In this document: piece after piece, positions 1 to 45,108 of the stretch | Numbering within the stretch: the stretch's first letter is position 1 | Layout: each line of letters starts with the position of its first letter | Origin: Tubiluchus corallicola | Taxonomy: Eukaryota; Priapulida; Priapulimorpha; Priapulimorphida; Tubiluchidae | NCBI GenBank assembly: GCA_030141605.1 | Contig: JAQGDQ010000373.1 | Span: 60,001-124,000, forward strand | DNA: 64,000 nt | Direction: 5' to 3' | Position numbers and translations under genes: made by a program | The notes under the pieces: generated by a model | The model's input: only the letters and a program-made list of their open reading frames with translations | What the model was told of the DNA's origin: nothing | Database searches by the model: none

Positions 1-507
1 TCCTTTACCACGGATGACGTCCGTCTTATCCGATATCCGGGCCAACGGGGTCCGATTTGACGAGGGTCGACTGTACTTGGTCTGGTTGCTATAGCAACAT
101 GTTGCAGGCAAAATTCCTTGCATAAAGTTTGCTCGCAGGTCTCACTTAATGTAAACGGCAAAACATTTAGTCGTCAGACGGAAGCAAAACTTATATAATA
201 ATTGAGTATTTATGTTACCAGTGCGGTTTTTTGAACAGAATAACGCAATATTTTCTTGTTTAATTCATGAAATTTTAGCTAAAAACTTGTTGATAAAGTA
301 AAAACTGGCTTTGAGCAAAGTAAAAAAAGTCGTCGTTTAAACAAAACGGTGTGTCGTTAAAGTGTCAAATGTTCAGCATCGTTGAAACGAAGCATCGCTA
401 AACGGGGAGTCGTTAAGCGAGGACTTACTGTACTTCTAATTTTATGGTGCTTACGTCATATTCTAAGTACTTTTAGTACGGCAGTTTGCCTTTGGTTGTT
501 TGCATAG
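1..507 (+). other. Intron of the ABCA gene (left end open)
   Basis: No coding exon is seen here. It ends in an acceptor (tgcatag) at 507 that leads into the NBD1 Q-loop exon. The preceding exon, with Walker A, lies outside the window. Confidence 0.6.
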
Positions 508-33425
<32,918 letters not shown>

Positions 33426-33654
33426 TAGCAGTGATTTTATTAGAACAAACAGATTTTAACCATGTTATGTGTGCACCTTTGTGTTGGGGGGTCTGCAAAC
33501 TCTTCCAAAATCTTATGAGAGTTAAAACATTAGTGGAAAGGTATGTTGCTGTGCAAATTATCATTTTGCAATAGAGCAGCTATGCTTTCTGTGTTGTTTT
33601 CATGACAGTAATTTTGTCACCGAACTTTTTACAGTTCGCAAGTCCTCCAGAATA

Positions 33655-34247
33655 TTAACCCTTTCACTACGTAGTAGCTTTTTAACTGGGCCACTTTGAC
33701 TTTTGCACATTTGACAATAACTTCTTGTGGTGTGTTACTAAAACAGAATCTTGTAAATAAACAAATAGTTGTTCGTTATTGAGTGCTAATATTAAATACT
33801 AGTTTTTTTTCTACGCATGCATGTACATACGAGCACACACACATGCACTCATACACACACACGTGCGCACCCTCATAACTTATATTTAGAAACCAATTTT
33901 CACAAAAGACACAATACTAATCTGTAATATGCAATCATAATGCATTCCATTAAACATACGTGTCATCAACAATCTACAAGTGATTTTGTGTGGGAACATA
34001 CCATACAGTACAGTATTGTGGAATGCATCTGGTTTCAGACGCTGATTGGCTGGTTAGCATTACTTGTTGCGAAGCAACCCCAATCCCACGGCTGTTAAAC
34101 ATTTCCACAATGTTTTGCATGGCCATGAAGTAAACAGACCTCGGTGACTGCGCTTAGTGCTGAGCTTGGACAGCAGTCTACTGCCTTTCGTCCCTTGCAT
34201 GAAAAACATAGGTGGCAGTGTCCCGCCTTCCGCAGTGAAAGGGTTAA
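33655..34247. mobile_element. TTAA-flanked MITE (piggyBac-like), copy 2
   Basis: TTAA-CCCTTTCACTACG at left, CGCAGTGAAAGGG-TTAA at right. Inverted relative to copy 3. Non-coding. Confidence 0.75.
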
Positions 34248-34536
34248 AGTGTTTAATTTCAATGGTGTTGTATATGAACTGTTGTTATAGAAATGCCCTT
34301 TTGTGTTACTTCACCTCCAGTGAGTTTTGTTGCCATCTTACGGGAAGCGGTGCTGGACACACTAGAATTTGTTGTTTCTGTGAACAGTAAAATCGTTTAA
34401 TGCCAGTGCTGTCTGTCATTGTTAAAGTACAACATTGTGTCATTTTATGCATTTTAAATTATCTATCTGTCTGTGTTGTAGATCTTGTTGGTATATTGTT
34501 GCTCTACCATGCTGAACAAGTTGAGACATGTAGATA

Positions 34537-35380
34537 CAGTTAAACCTTGTTATACTGCCCCCCCCCCCAATTTTAATCCCAGACTCGCCATAATGTTAAC
34601 TATTGTCCTGTCCCGGTTTCCATAATATATTAAGTATAGAAAATACCGCCAACCTCGCCTCCAGCCATCCGCCAACGTATCTGCTGTGCCAAAAGTCCAT
34701 TTTACATAATAAATTTTACCCCGTTATAATGCCAGTCAAGATAACGTGCAATGAATTGTTGCTGAAAAACAACCGTAACATTGTAAAAACAAGGACCTCT
34801 GAACAGAAAAACAATTATGGCGTTTAAATTAAGATTTCGGTTTCTTAGCAAGTGACTGTATGATAGTGATTATTAAGGTTTTGAGCAAGAAACATGCATT
34901 TTAAGAATACAAGAGTTGCATAGCTGTGGTTCAGTACTGAATAAACTGATGTGAATTTAACGGCTGTAAAAGCTGTTTGACTCAAGGTCAAGTTATAAGC
35001 GGCAGCTAATTGTAGTCCAATTGTCCAGTAATATTACATTGGATGCGTGGGTGGGCTGCAGGGGGCATATTTCTCTTATCAGCAGTAGGCTAACTAACGA
35101 GTATTTCACAAGATTGTTTCTCCAGGGTGTGTTAGGTAAAAGTTTTGCAATGTATCACTGTAGAACTACACCTGTATTGTTTACGCAGCAAAAATATACA
35201 GTATATAACACACATAATAATATTATACTATTTTTCACTTATTAAAATTAACTAAGAAACAAAATAGAGGTTACACAGTAAAATGGCTTTCATATTAATG
35301 AACCTCGCCTTACCGCCAACCCCGCTATTGCGCCATACTTAGTGGTGTCTCAGACCTCGCGTTGTAACGAGGTTTTACTG
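34537..35380. mobile_element. TA-flanked TIR element, 844 bp
   Basis: Left CAGTTAAACCTTGTTATACT and right gttgtaacgaggttttactg are inverse, flanked by TA. Its right half recurs inverted at about 45803-46310. Tc1/mariner-pogo type by its ends. Confidence 0.75.
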
Positions 35381-35839
35381 TATTTAAAACTCTCAAAAAC
35401 GTGTCATGCACGTACTTTTCCGTTGTTTACGATAAAGCATAGTGCTAACGTTTCCCTGTACAATCTGTTACACAGCTCTAAATTTGGCTGTGTGCTTGTA
35501 TGTAGTGTTGTAGATAACTTATACGAGAATAAAAAGAATCGATATTGTACAACTGTCTTATAAGTCTTTTCCTCTATGTAAGTAAACTGATGTTTATTGA
35601 AGTTTACAGTTTTATCCTGTTATAAAATCCTTTTACGTGTGATACTGTAGCCATAGATATGTTAGGACAAATATCAATGGCAAAACGTATAATTGCAGGA
35701 GATATGTGAGGTTATACTATTCAATATAATAAGTCGTTTTTTAGTTCTTTCTTTATACTTGTACGGACCACAGCACGTGAGGGTAGTACTGTTTGCTTCA
35801 CAGCCCAACAGAGTGAGCTTACAGCTCAAGCAACATGGA

Positions 35840-37451
35840 GTTTGGCTGTTGTGTGCATGCACACATGTCTGTGCCCAGGTAGAAAAAGTACTGTCGCTCT
35901 CGCAGTTTGTTGTCAGTTGTCACGTGCTTACCGTGAATGGATCAAGCTTGAGCTGTGACAGTTTATGTGGTGAATAAATTTATAAATCGATGATTTTCGA
36001 TATTTTGGTATGAAATCGCATGCCTCCCTGATTGCATGAATAAATTTACAGATGGTGCAAGGGAACTCATTCAGCTGTAAAGCTCGAATTTAATGAGCTG
36101 TGACAGCGTAGGATGCAAGAAGTAAGATTTATCGTTTACGTAAGGACACTCTAGGATGCTCAGGATAATTAGCTAATATTAGGTTGAGACGGATGTACCG
36201 TTTATAATGAGCGATATGCACAAGTTACTAGTAATTAACGAAAACTCCTCGAGGTCACTGTTTCTTGAAGACAAGAGAACGGATAAGTTTTACGGGCGTA
36301 CGATGACTATGTCCTCTCAACTGTCCAATAAATTTTAATGTTGCGTGCGACGTTGTAATCGTGCAAGGTTGTTGCGAGGTTACTTCAATGAAATACAAGC
36401 CACGGGTTCGAATAACCCAGCGCTGATTCCACCCGATCGTACTGGAACAGACACGTGCAGTGTGTGCGGCAAATCACACAAGGAGGGCTACTTGACAGAC
36501 GAGAGATTGGGACAACTTGAGAAGTTCAGCGTAGACATCTTTCTGCGTTCCTAGGATAATCTAGGCACTAGACAACGAGAGTCTCATATCAACTATTGGA
36601 GTTGGCCAAATTGTACTGGGTACATTGTGGTCAAATCCGCAGAGTTAAGTAATCTTAACATATTGGTAAACTGAGAATTAACTGTGCATATCTGTAGTTC
36701 GCATAAGTTCACATTGTATTATAGGATAAGTGTAAAGTGTACACCTTAGGTGATAGAATTGCAGAATTGTTCAGAGAGATACTTTTGGAAGCTATAAACT
36801 AGTTGTACGCGTCAAAAGCGCATAAGAACTAATCTTGTAAGCTATCTAGAAGCAGTAATTATTGTAAATCAATAAAGCAATTCTCTTTGACATTTAACGA
36901 TTGAGTTAATGTATGTTATCAGAGTGTTTAACTCAAGCAACACTATTTCCGACATATGAATCTGATTAGTTCGCTTTGAATTAACTAGCGCTCATATTGC
37001 GGGAGCGTAGCTAGGAAGCTTGAGGGAAATAGACCTTTTCTCACAACGCGAAGGTCAAGGTGAAGTTTAGATAAGACGATCATTGCTTACTAGACTGATA
37101 TCTAAAGCCCTCGGAGTCAGGTGAAGAATTCGCCTGATAGCAATTAGAAATTAAGCGGACATATTAAATTCAATCTATACGATATATAGATTTAAGTCAC
37201 CTTACACTATACGATCAAGATTAATGGAAACATTAGGCATTTGAAATAAGAAGGTGATATTTAGGCTAGCAGTAAGCAAAAAATATGTTTTTTGTTTGGG
37301 ATTTTATTAAGTTTATGTATAAACTTTCATATGTTTGTTTGTTTAAAATTACAATGACAAATTACATAATTGTATTTTACACAGTATTAAAACAATGGCT
37401 GAAAATTTTGTGGAGCGGTACCCCACTAATTTTAGCTACGATCCACCACTG
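35840..37451. mobile_element. hAT-like element (same family as 20425), interrupted
   Basis: Inverted relative to 20425-20720: gtcacgtgcttaccgtgaat and agcttgagctgtgaca on the left of the break, attttagctacgatccaccactg at the right end (37451). Interrupted by 35966-37259. The outer left end was not found. Confidence 0.6.
35966..37259. mobile_element. 1.29-kb insertion inside the hAT-like element, perhaps a solo LTR
   Basis: Compared with the uninterrupted copy at 20425-20720, extra sequence begins TGTGGTGAATAAA and ends AAGGTGATA, with TTTA on both sides (35962-35965 and 37260-37263). It contains an AATAAA near 36871. A solo LTR is possible but the right end lacks the usual CA. The 69-codon frame at 36345-36554 matches nothing I recognise. 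Confidence 0.4.
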
Positions 37452-37688
37452 AATATCTGTAACGTTTATTATTTAGATGTAATCTGTCTCTACTTGGTTT
37501 ACATCAAAACCACTGTTTATTTTTAGTTGTTAAAAGAGTAGTGGCTGTTACACTAATTCTGCATAATTAATATACATCTCTGAAACACATTTGGTAGGTA
37601 GTATATTGGTTGAACCATATGCTGCGGACAACTGAACATAAAACAGAATATACGAAGAGTCTAAAGCTTATTCTACTGCATTTGTAAC

Positions 37689-38360
37689 CAGAGGCGTAGC
37701 AAGGTGGGGCGACAGAGGCAATCGCCCCCAGGCAAACGGGTTAGAAGGTGCAAAATTCTTATAGAGTTCAATGATTGTTAATTATTAATTCTTAGCCGGA
37801 ATCACGAGATCATTAATAAAAAAAAAGTTTTGAAATTACAACAAAATTGCCTAGTCAGTAATCACCACAGCTGATTTAATTGTTACATACATATAAGAAA
37901 AAAGGCTAATGTTGTTACTTAATGCCATCTGTAGTGTGGCTTAACAGATCAAAAATTTTCGGAAAAAAATGGCGCTTTAAATTTAATTTGTATTGTTGTG
38001 AAAACCTGTAGTGTTCTGTATCTTTAATAATCTAGCCCTATGCATGTTTTAATGCTGGAGCTGAATGTTTAAGAACTATCGTGTTATGAGAAACAATGCA
38101 TAGAAATTATGGTTATCATGGTTCAGTACCGCCAATCAAACTCAGGGTGATTTTTAGAGAAAGACCGTTCATCTCTATCTCATCAAATATGTATCAAAAT
38201 ATATATGCTCTATATCAAAAAAGCATTGTCGACCTCAGTAACGCAAGAAATGCGCTTTATTTGTGGCTTCACCAACGAAACAAATGACCAAATTATTAAA
38301 AGGGTAGGGGGGGCAAAAGTTTTTGCCCCCAGGGCGCCACGAGCACTTGCTATGCCACTG
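37689..38360. mobile_element. hAT MITE, 672 bp, 8-bp target duplication
   Basis: Ends CAGAGGCGTAGCAAGG and CTTGCTATGCCACTG, flanked by TTTGTAAC at 37681-37688 and 38361-38368. Confidence 0.9.
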
Positions 38361-39548
38361 TTTGTAACGATTGAGTCAATTTACATAAAAATATTGAAAT
38401 AATTAATTTCGTTTAAAATCAAAGGATGATGAATGTACTTAAGAAGCTTTTTATCTTCTCCAATACTATAAAGTACAAAATTTTAAAATTTAGTGTTGTA
38501 ATTTCACTTTAATACTTAGGCTGTAACAGTCAAATATGCAAAATAGTTTGACACTTAAAAATTATTTCTACAAAATGTACTGATTCTGGCCTTTGGGAGG
38601 TAAGAAAACTGCACTATAAAATTAGTCATCAGTCGTAGAAACAGACTTATAATGGAGAAACCGAAGTTTATCAAAAAAAGAGTCACCAGCACTATATCAG
38701 TTGGTGTCATTCCCATGTCACATCCTAATTAAAATCTCTGGGATTAAATTCTCAAGTCCCTGAGTAATCAAGTTTATGTCAAGTTTTGAGGGATTATGGC
38801 ACCACTTTGAGTCGAGTCTCAAATTCTTAGAGTGACCATGACGAACTTAACTTTAAGAAATCAAAGGTTTAATCAATTCTTCATGAATCAAGTTTGTGTT
38901 TGTCCTTAAGCATTTTAATTAAAATTAATAATTTAAAATAATTAAAATTATTTTAGACAAGTTCGGAGATTACTGCATGTGTTATTGTACTGGAGGTTTT
39001 TATATCAAATAATCGCTACACATGTACCAGACAAAAATTATTTTTTAAATGGCATTGGCTTTATTTTCAACGGTACAATGGCGTTCTGTGAATTATATGA
39101 ACTAAGTAATATTACTCTAAGAGAGATGAAGTGTGTAGTAATCACCTACACAGATGCAAGACCAGTGCGCCTAACTGTAAGTATTTCAGTTTGCGCATAA
39201 TATACAAAAGAGCAAGCGAACACGGACAAACGTGGTTTTGAAACTGTAGCAAGAATAGGTTGCAATTTTCAAGGTTATTAAATTATAACAAGCATAATAA
39301 TATTTTTTTACTAATGCTGGCAAGTGAACAGCTGATTGTGTTGCAGGTGAAGTCTGTATTTCATCATTCTAATCTGAGTCAAAGCAACTTATGTTGAAAC
39401 TGAAGGTGCAGGCCCTATTTTTTTACGAAATGTATTATTTTTAATATACGTTAACACAAGCAACAGGCATTGTAAAATATAGTGAATTTTTCTAGCATAG
39501 TATTGTGAAATTTCGTATCATTAGGCTAAATTCATAATCAAACTAAAA

Positions 39549-40269
39549 CAGTGGTTCCCAACCTTTTTCTTGCCAAGTACCCCTTCTAAATGTGGCGATC
39601 TTCAGCGTACCCCCACCTGATATTTTTCAACAAATCGTTTGAAAAACCAGTTTCCAGAAAACAACGATTAATATTATCGACATTTTTTTATTTTAACTTT
39701 TTTTGAAAACATGAATTTTATCACTGATTATTAAGAAATACATAATTTGAACAACTTTCTCGAATATGAAAACATCAATACAGGGAAACGCAATCTTCAC
39801 AGCAGTCATAATTAATGCGCACGCTGTTCTTGATGATTATCAACAAGTTTTTTGACATCAGGTTTAATTGTTGATATTGCGACTCGCATGTCGCTCCTCA
39901 AATCCAAACGGTTTCTTGCCTTCCTCTTCAAATGTTGCATTGCACTGAAGCCTAGCTCACATTTGTATGTTGTCACAAATGGAACCAACACCTCGAAAGC
40001 CAAATACAGCACAAACAAAGCGACAAAATATAAGCTTTTCGTGGGCGGGTAAAAGTATTTTCTAGCATACTGCACAGGAATGATATTGTTGGTGAAATAT
40101 TGCCTAACCTGTAGAAAGAATATCGCGATGCTGCAACTTGGTGTATTTTACCCTTTTCACCGGCTACAGAAAGAAAAAAATGTGTCGATCTGACACACCT
40201 TCTGCGTACCCCTGGCATTGCTGTTGCGTACCCCCAGGGGGTACCCGTACCCCCGGTTGGGAACCACTG
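39549..40269. mobile_element. hAT element with transposase C-terminus, 8-bp target duplication
   Basis: TIRs CAGTGGTTCCCAACC and GGTTGGGAACCACTG, flanked by AACTAAAA at 39541-39548 and 40270-40277. 721 bp, too short for a full transposase; an internal deletion derivative. Confidence 0.93.
39812..40075 (-). pseudogene. hAT transposase C-terminal (dimerisation) fragment
   Basis: About 87 codons ending in a stop. Contains VLVPFVTTYKCELGFSAMQH, KARNRLDLRSDMRVAIS and IKPDVKKLV, the hallmark of the hAT C-terminal dimerisation region as also found in ZBED-derived proteins. The catalytic core is absent. Confidence 0.85.
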
Positions 40270-40926
40270 AACTAAAACAATGAAAATTTGCTACACAGTT
40301 TTGACAACGTCGCTGCTTATAAATATATGTTCTTGTAAGCTACAAACCTAATCGGATATTCCCGTTGATCACTAAAAGGTAAAATATAATAAGTGAGAAA
40401 CCAGTTACGGTTTCACTCTGCTTTTTATATTTAAATACATTAACAACATCAGCAAACCATTCCAGAATAACAAATTTTACCTTTTTTCCACTTTCTATTC
40501 TACTTTGGAATTCTCTACCATTACAGGTTAAAAAATTCAAGTCCCTATCGGCATTTAAAACAAAATTAAAATCACTAATATTAACCAGATATGAAATACC
40601 ATCACTCCAGTACGACAACATACACACTAATTCAGAATTTATATGTCCACGACCATATTAATTAAATCATAATTTTTTCATTTTTGTGCATAGTTGTAAA
40701 TATGTTTGATTTTATTCGTCGTTACTTTCCGTTACTGCACAGTAGTCTAGATTGCACTGACGCGTTTGCCTTTAGCAGTGTAAGTTTTTATTAACTAACA
40801 CTGATTGATCGTCTCTGTAAAGTTTTTATCAGTGATAATCAATGAATCTTAATGGCAAATAAAGATTATTATATATATATATATATACTATTGTATTGTA
40901 TTGTATACTAATGTATATACAATATT

Positions 40927-41479
40927 ATATGTGTGCTTGCAAACCAAAATCGTCCGTAAGTCGTCATAGTTAAAACTATGTTATGATGCTTCAAAGTAGT
41001 ATGTACCAAAAATTTGATCAAATGTCAATTTTTTATAAAAACAGTTGCTAAATGTATTTGACTTTAATGTTCTAGCACCAAATTCTTAAGAAAATCTTTA
41101 AAAAATCTAATTTTGTAACTCCCTACCCACTTCTCTGGCTAGGAACCAGTAATGCAGTCGTAAAAAATTTTCAAACTACGAAAACATAACTTCACTGTGT
41201 TCTTGCACAGTCCGTAGCAACCAACAATTGTGCAGTTGCTAAGTGTAGAAATGTAACAAAAACAACAGCAAACCTTGACAGTGATTTTCTCAAGATTATG
41301 TTTTTCATTGTGCAGCCTGCACCTGAATTTCAACGTGGATTATCTCAGCTTAGAAATAACATAGAGCGATGAACTTGGTATCAAAATGATCCTCATAAAA
41401 TGGAGATTCAGTATATGTGAATAACTGGAAAAACTTAATTGCTGACTTATGGACGATTTTGCTATGCAAGCACACATAT
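40927..41479. mobile_element. MITE family M1, copy 1 (about 36-bp TIRs)
   Basis: Left ATATGTGTGCTTGCAAACCA...CGTCCGTAAGTC and the inverse of the right end match over about 36 bp. The inner sequence matches 57307-57995 in opposite orientation (tcaaaatgatcctcataaaa). No coding capacity. Confidence 0.8.
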
Positions 41480-41645
41480 TCCCTAGTGGTCAAGGCAGTC
41501 CAAAGTTCATTCCTTATAGGTCCCCAATCAAAATCATTTCCAACGGATGATCGCTCACACTAAAGCGATTAAAACTAATTAGTAATCATACTAATGTTGT
41601 ACCATCATTAAGAATAACTAGTAAGGTTCCCGCAAAAAATTTTGC

Positions 41646-41707
41646 ATATATATATATATATATATATATATGCAAAATTTGCAATATATATGCAATATAT
41701 ATATATA
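41646..41707. repeat. (AT)n microsatellite
   Basis: A run of TA dinucleotides with tgcaaaa on both sides, about 420 bp before the CTNNBL1 start codon. Confidence 0.9.
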
Positions 41708-41974
41708 CACTTTGATCAATAATACGCAGACATCCTACATAGTCCTCACTTATAACGCAAAGCCAGTAGCAGCTTTTACTGAATTAAAGTTATGAGGTTA
41801 TAAGCAGAGTATAGCGGATGACATCAGCACAATGGCTTTGCGTGTAGACGTCCTAAAATGTAGCGCACACCACCTTTCTAAAGAGCTATATATCTCCTTT
41901 GGAGAGTCCCACCAGGCACCGCTAGGACATTTTTTCTACAGGGCTGTTTGACCAAAATTTCGGAAAAATCGAGA

Positions 41975-42008
41975 GTTGTGGACGATTTTGCTACGCAAGC
42001 GCGAAAAT
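41975..42008. repeat. Solitary M1 TIR fragment upstream of CTNNBL1
   Basis: gtggacgattttgctacgca followed by agcgcg matches the M1 terminal repeat (tatggacgattttgctatgc), 120 bp before the CTNNBL1 ATG. No partner end is adjacent. Confidence 0.55.
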
Positions 42009-42128
42009 ACAGTTTGTTTTATGCAAGAGTGTGTAACTTTTTGCGAGACGTTTGCTACTTTTATGTCGTTATCCATTTCCATAGTCCTTTATATTTACAG
42101 AATACAAACTGTTAACAAAGTAAGTGAC

Positions 42129-43406
42129 ATGGATGTAGGTGAATTGCTTGACCTCGCACCAGCAAAAGCTGTGAAAAGAAAAGCAGAAGATGAAGAACTT
42201 GGCAAGGCTAAAAAGACAGCAAAACAAGGCGACATTGCTGCAGACGTGGAACAACTTATGGACGCAGACAATCGAGAACTACCTCTTGACGAAATACAGT
42301 TGAAAAAGTTGCTGTTGACATTCGAAAAGAGAGTCGTCCGTAACCAAGAAATGCGCATTAAATATCAGGACAAGCCGGAAAAGTTTATGGAATCAGAAGT
42401 CGAACTGAACGACGTTATTCAAGAGCTGCATGTTGTTGCCACTCAACCGGATCTTTATCACGTCCTGATTGAACTGAATGCCATCCAGTCGCTGCTTGGT
42501 TTACTCAGTCACGACAACAGTGATATTGCCGTCGCCGTTGTGAACTTGCTGCAAGAACTGACCGATAGCGAAACGCTAGTGTCAGACGAAGATGTCGAAA
42601 TTCTTGTCGAAGCTTTAGTGAAAGAACAAATTGTGAGCACTTTAGTGCAAAATCTTGAGAGGCTAGACGAATTGGTCGCCGAGGAGGCGGAAGGCGTACA
42701 CAACACATTAGCCGTTGTGGAAAATCTCACGGAATTTCGGCCGGAATTGTGTACAGAAGCAGCTGAACAAGGACTGCTACAGTGGCTGCTCAAACGTCTT
42801 CGGGCAAAAATGCCGTTCGACAATAACAAACTGTATTGCACCGAGATTCTGTCCATTCTTTTACAGGATAATAACGAAACCAGAAGACTCCTAGGGGAAA
42901 TTGATGGCGTAGACGTGCTTCTTCAACAGGTAAATGCTTACAAGAAGCACGATCCTTCTACCAATGAAGAGATCGAAGCGATGGAGAATCTCTTTGACTG
43001 TCTCTGTTCGGCTCTCATGTATACCTCCAACAGAGAACAGTTCCTCAAAGGTGAAGGTATCCAGTTAATGAACTTGATGCTTCGGGAGCAGAAGATGTCG
43101 CGGAACAGCGCCTTGAAGGTCCTCGACTATGCAATGACGGGTCCGGAAGGCGTGGACAACTGCAACAAGTTCATCGACATCTTGGGCTTACGCACGATAT
43201 TCCCCCTCTTCATGACCACGCCCAAACGAGTGCGGAAAAAGGGGCCCAGCGAGGAGGAGCACGAAGAACACGTGTGTTCCGTAATTGCTTCCCTTCTGAA
43301 GAACACGACCGGAAACCAGAGAACAAGACTGTTGGCAAAATTCACAGAAAATGACCATGCAAAGGTGGACAGGCTGATGGAACTCCACTTCAAATATCTA
43401 GAAAAG
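42129..43406 (+). CDS. CTNNBL1: CTNNBL1 exon 1 (beta-catenin-like protein 1, residues 1-426)
   Basis: CTNNBL1 is a nuclear armadillo-fold protein associated with the PRP19-CDC5L spliceosomal complex and binds nuclear localisation signals. The ATG at 42129 gives MDVGELLDLAP, the conserved N-terminus; the frame is open further upstream but without an ATG. Residues 16-32 hold basic clusters (KRK, KAKKTAK) suited to an NLS. Then LTFEKRVVRNQEMRIKYQDK, PEKFMESEVELNDVIQELHV, GLLQWLLKRLRAKMPFDNNK and GLRTIFPLFM follow, all family hallmarks. It ends at LHFKYLEK before gtacgt, phase 0. One exon here replaces many in vertebrates. A tatatttacag acceptor 29 nt before the ATG could take a 5' UTR exon or a spliced leader. 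Confidence 0.97.
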
Positions 43407-43435
43407 GTACGTGCCTAAATACTACAGTGTGGCAG

Positions 43436-43852
43436 TTCACTCATGTCTCGGTTTGCCGGACCTCGCTTTTACGGATATTGGAAGAATCGGACTAATTTCT
43501 GGTCCGTTAAAATTCCCACATAATACGGACACGGTCTGTTATTTCGCTAGCTGACTGCTAGTTTGTTTACTTCACGTAGGTCAGTGAAACCACATGTATA
43601 CTCTTATGTATAAAAATATAGTATCAATTATGCGGATTTGTTTTGAGTCAATTGCCGACAGTTTTTATGTACTTTTGCATAGGAGCGGCCCGTGCTAGAT
43701 GTTTTTGAAACAGTTAAGCAATTGATTCTACATTACCGTGAGTCTAATACATGGCGCCTACTGTATTAGCTTAGTATCAGTAAATACGGATAATCGGCAA
43801 ATTCGGACCGATGTCTTCCCGCTTTTGCACGGCAAACAGAGATATGAGTGTA
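43436..43852. mobile_element. TIR element M2, copy 1
   Basis: Left ttcactcatgtctcggtttg and the inverse of the right end (tacactcatatctctgtttg) match. A second copy is at 58464-58862. Non-coding. Confidence 0.7.
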
Positions 43853-44003
43853 CTACTATGTGTTGATATGCTACTATGCTTTTATATAGGTCATACCTGT
43901 TAGCCAATCAGCATTTGATTAATTACTCATTGTTTTTTTTTATAAATGTATTTATGATTGTAATGCTTCTTATCAAACAAAAACATTGTTTAATGAGCAA
44001 GAA

Positions 44004-44440
44004 GAGGGGTACCTGAAGTAGGTTTCAGAAAAATCACTTTAAAAAATTCTCTTACTTTACAGCAATTTTATGCTTATATCGTACTTACAGTAATTTTATT
44101 CTTATTGAAAGGATTTTTTGTTTGCTTTCATTTTAAATTTCCCACAATACTGTTCCAACTGCGCCATCACATGCGTCACATATGCACAACGTAAATCAGG
44201 GGAAGAAAAGGCAGTGTTAGTGTTAAATTATGTCCCAAAAAACTTTCCGTGCAAATTTATATTACTTAGGGTTTCGCTTACCTACTGGAAACGCATATAA
44301 CTAGTTATGTAACTAGTAAAGAAAATTATTAATTATTTAAAATGCTTTCACCAATTGGCAAAATGTCGCTGACTCACCCTCCAGGGTGCACCACTCACTA
44401 ACCAAAAATGTGTTTTTAATCTTATTGACAAGATACAGTA
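44004..44440. repeat. Dispersed repeat R1, copy 2
   Basis: Shares ggggtacctgaagtaggttt and accctccagggtgcaccact with 6657-7060 and 56817-57180. Confidence 0.6.
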
Positions 44441-44714
44441 ATTTAAAATTTTATTTAGTTAGTGACGTGTGCGCAACGAATGCTCTAATTATATTTTCAA
44501 ACTTCACACAATGTTATCTAAACTTGTTTCAAATGACCTGTCGTGAAAATGGCTGCGTCTGTCGGTCATCGCGGGAGTTTAAATTTACATGTTTTATACA
44601 GCGTTACTGCCGACGCAAGCTGTGGATGCAAAATAGGTGAGTGATATAAAATTTCGAGACGAATTTCTTAAGCTTTATGTTGACGAAGGGTTTTCTTGTG
44701 CTTTAAACTAAAAG

Positions 44715-45047
44715 GTACACGTGGTCGATAATCAGATCGAGAGGGAGAGGCAGAGGTCCAGACTCGACGAAGCCGATGAGGAGTTAGAAGATGCGTTTTA
44801 CTTACGAAGATTGGAAGCCGGCTTGTTCACGCTGCAGTTGGTTGATTACATAATGATGGAAGTTTGCTCGTCCGGTCAACCGTCCGTTAAACAGCGAGTC
44901 ATGCAAATACTGAATCTCCGGGGCGGATCCATAAAAACCATCCGGAACATTATGAGAGAGTACGCCGGCAACATCGGCGACGCCAAAGATGCGGAATCGC
45001 AGGATGCTGAACAGAAACGACTCCTTCAATTGGTCGATAAATTTTAA
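44715..45047 (+). CDS. CTNNBL1: CTNNBL1 exon 2 (C-terminal 110 residues)
   Basis: Phase 0 after ctaaaag: VHVVDNQIERERQRSRLDEA, then EDAFYLRRLEAGLFTLQLVD, VKQRVMQILNLRGGSIKTI and a C-terminal EQKRLLQLVDKF, then TAA. These match the family's last armadillo-like segment and end. With exon 1 the protein is 536 residues, close to the vertebrate length. Vertebrate proteins have an extra acidic or charged stretch at this junction that is shorter here. Confidence 0.95.
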   Translation, partial: VHVVDNQIERERQRSRLDEADEELEDAFYLRRLEAGLFTLQLVDYIMMEVCSSGQPSVKQRVMQILNLRGGSIKTIRNIMREYAGNIGDAKDAESQDAEQKRLLQLVDKF

Positions 45048-45108
45048 AACAACTTTGCTGTAATGACCGCAATATTAGGTTATGTAGCATCAGATCTGAG
45101 GTGGTAAT

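Larger units (their letters stand above)
33426..42099. other. Gene-free interval between ABCA and CTNNBL1
   Basis: About 8.7 kb with no gene recognised. It is largely mobile elements, listed separately. The stretches at 38361-39548 and 40278-40926 show no feature I can name beyond an AT run near 40870. Confidence 0.5.
43407..44714 (+). other. CTNNBL1 intron with two repeats
   Basis: 1.3 kb, gtacgt donor and ctaaaag acceptor. Contains a TIR element at 43436-43852 and repeat R1 copy 2 at about 44004-44440. Confidence 0.85.

Noticed and set aside
36345-36554. 69-codon frame with CSVCGKSH, possibly a zinc-finger protein
   Set aside because: Only one Cys pair, no partner ligands in a known spacing, and it sits inside an insertion.
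41976-42128. N-terminal extension of CTNNBL1
   Set aside because: The upstream open frame has no ATG and overlaps a MITE end; the conserved protein begins MDVGELL at 42129.
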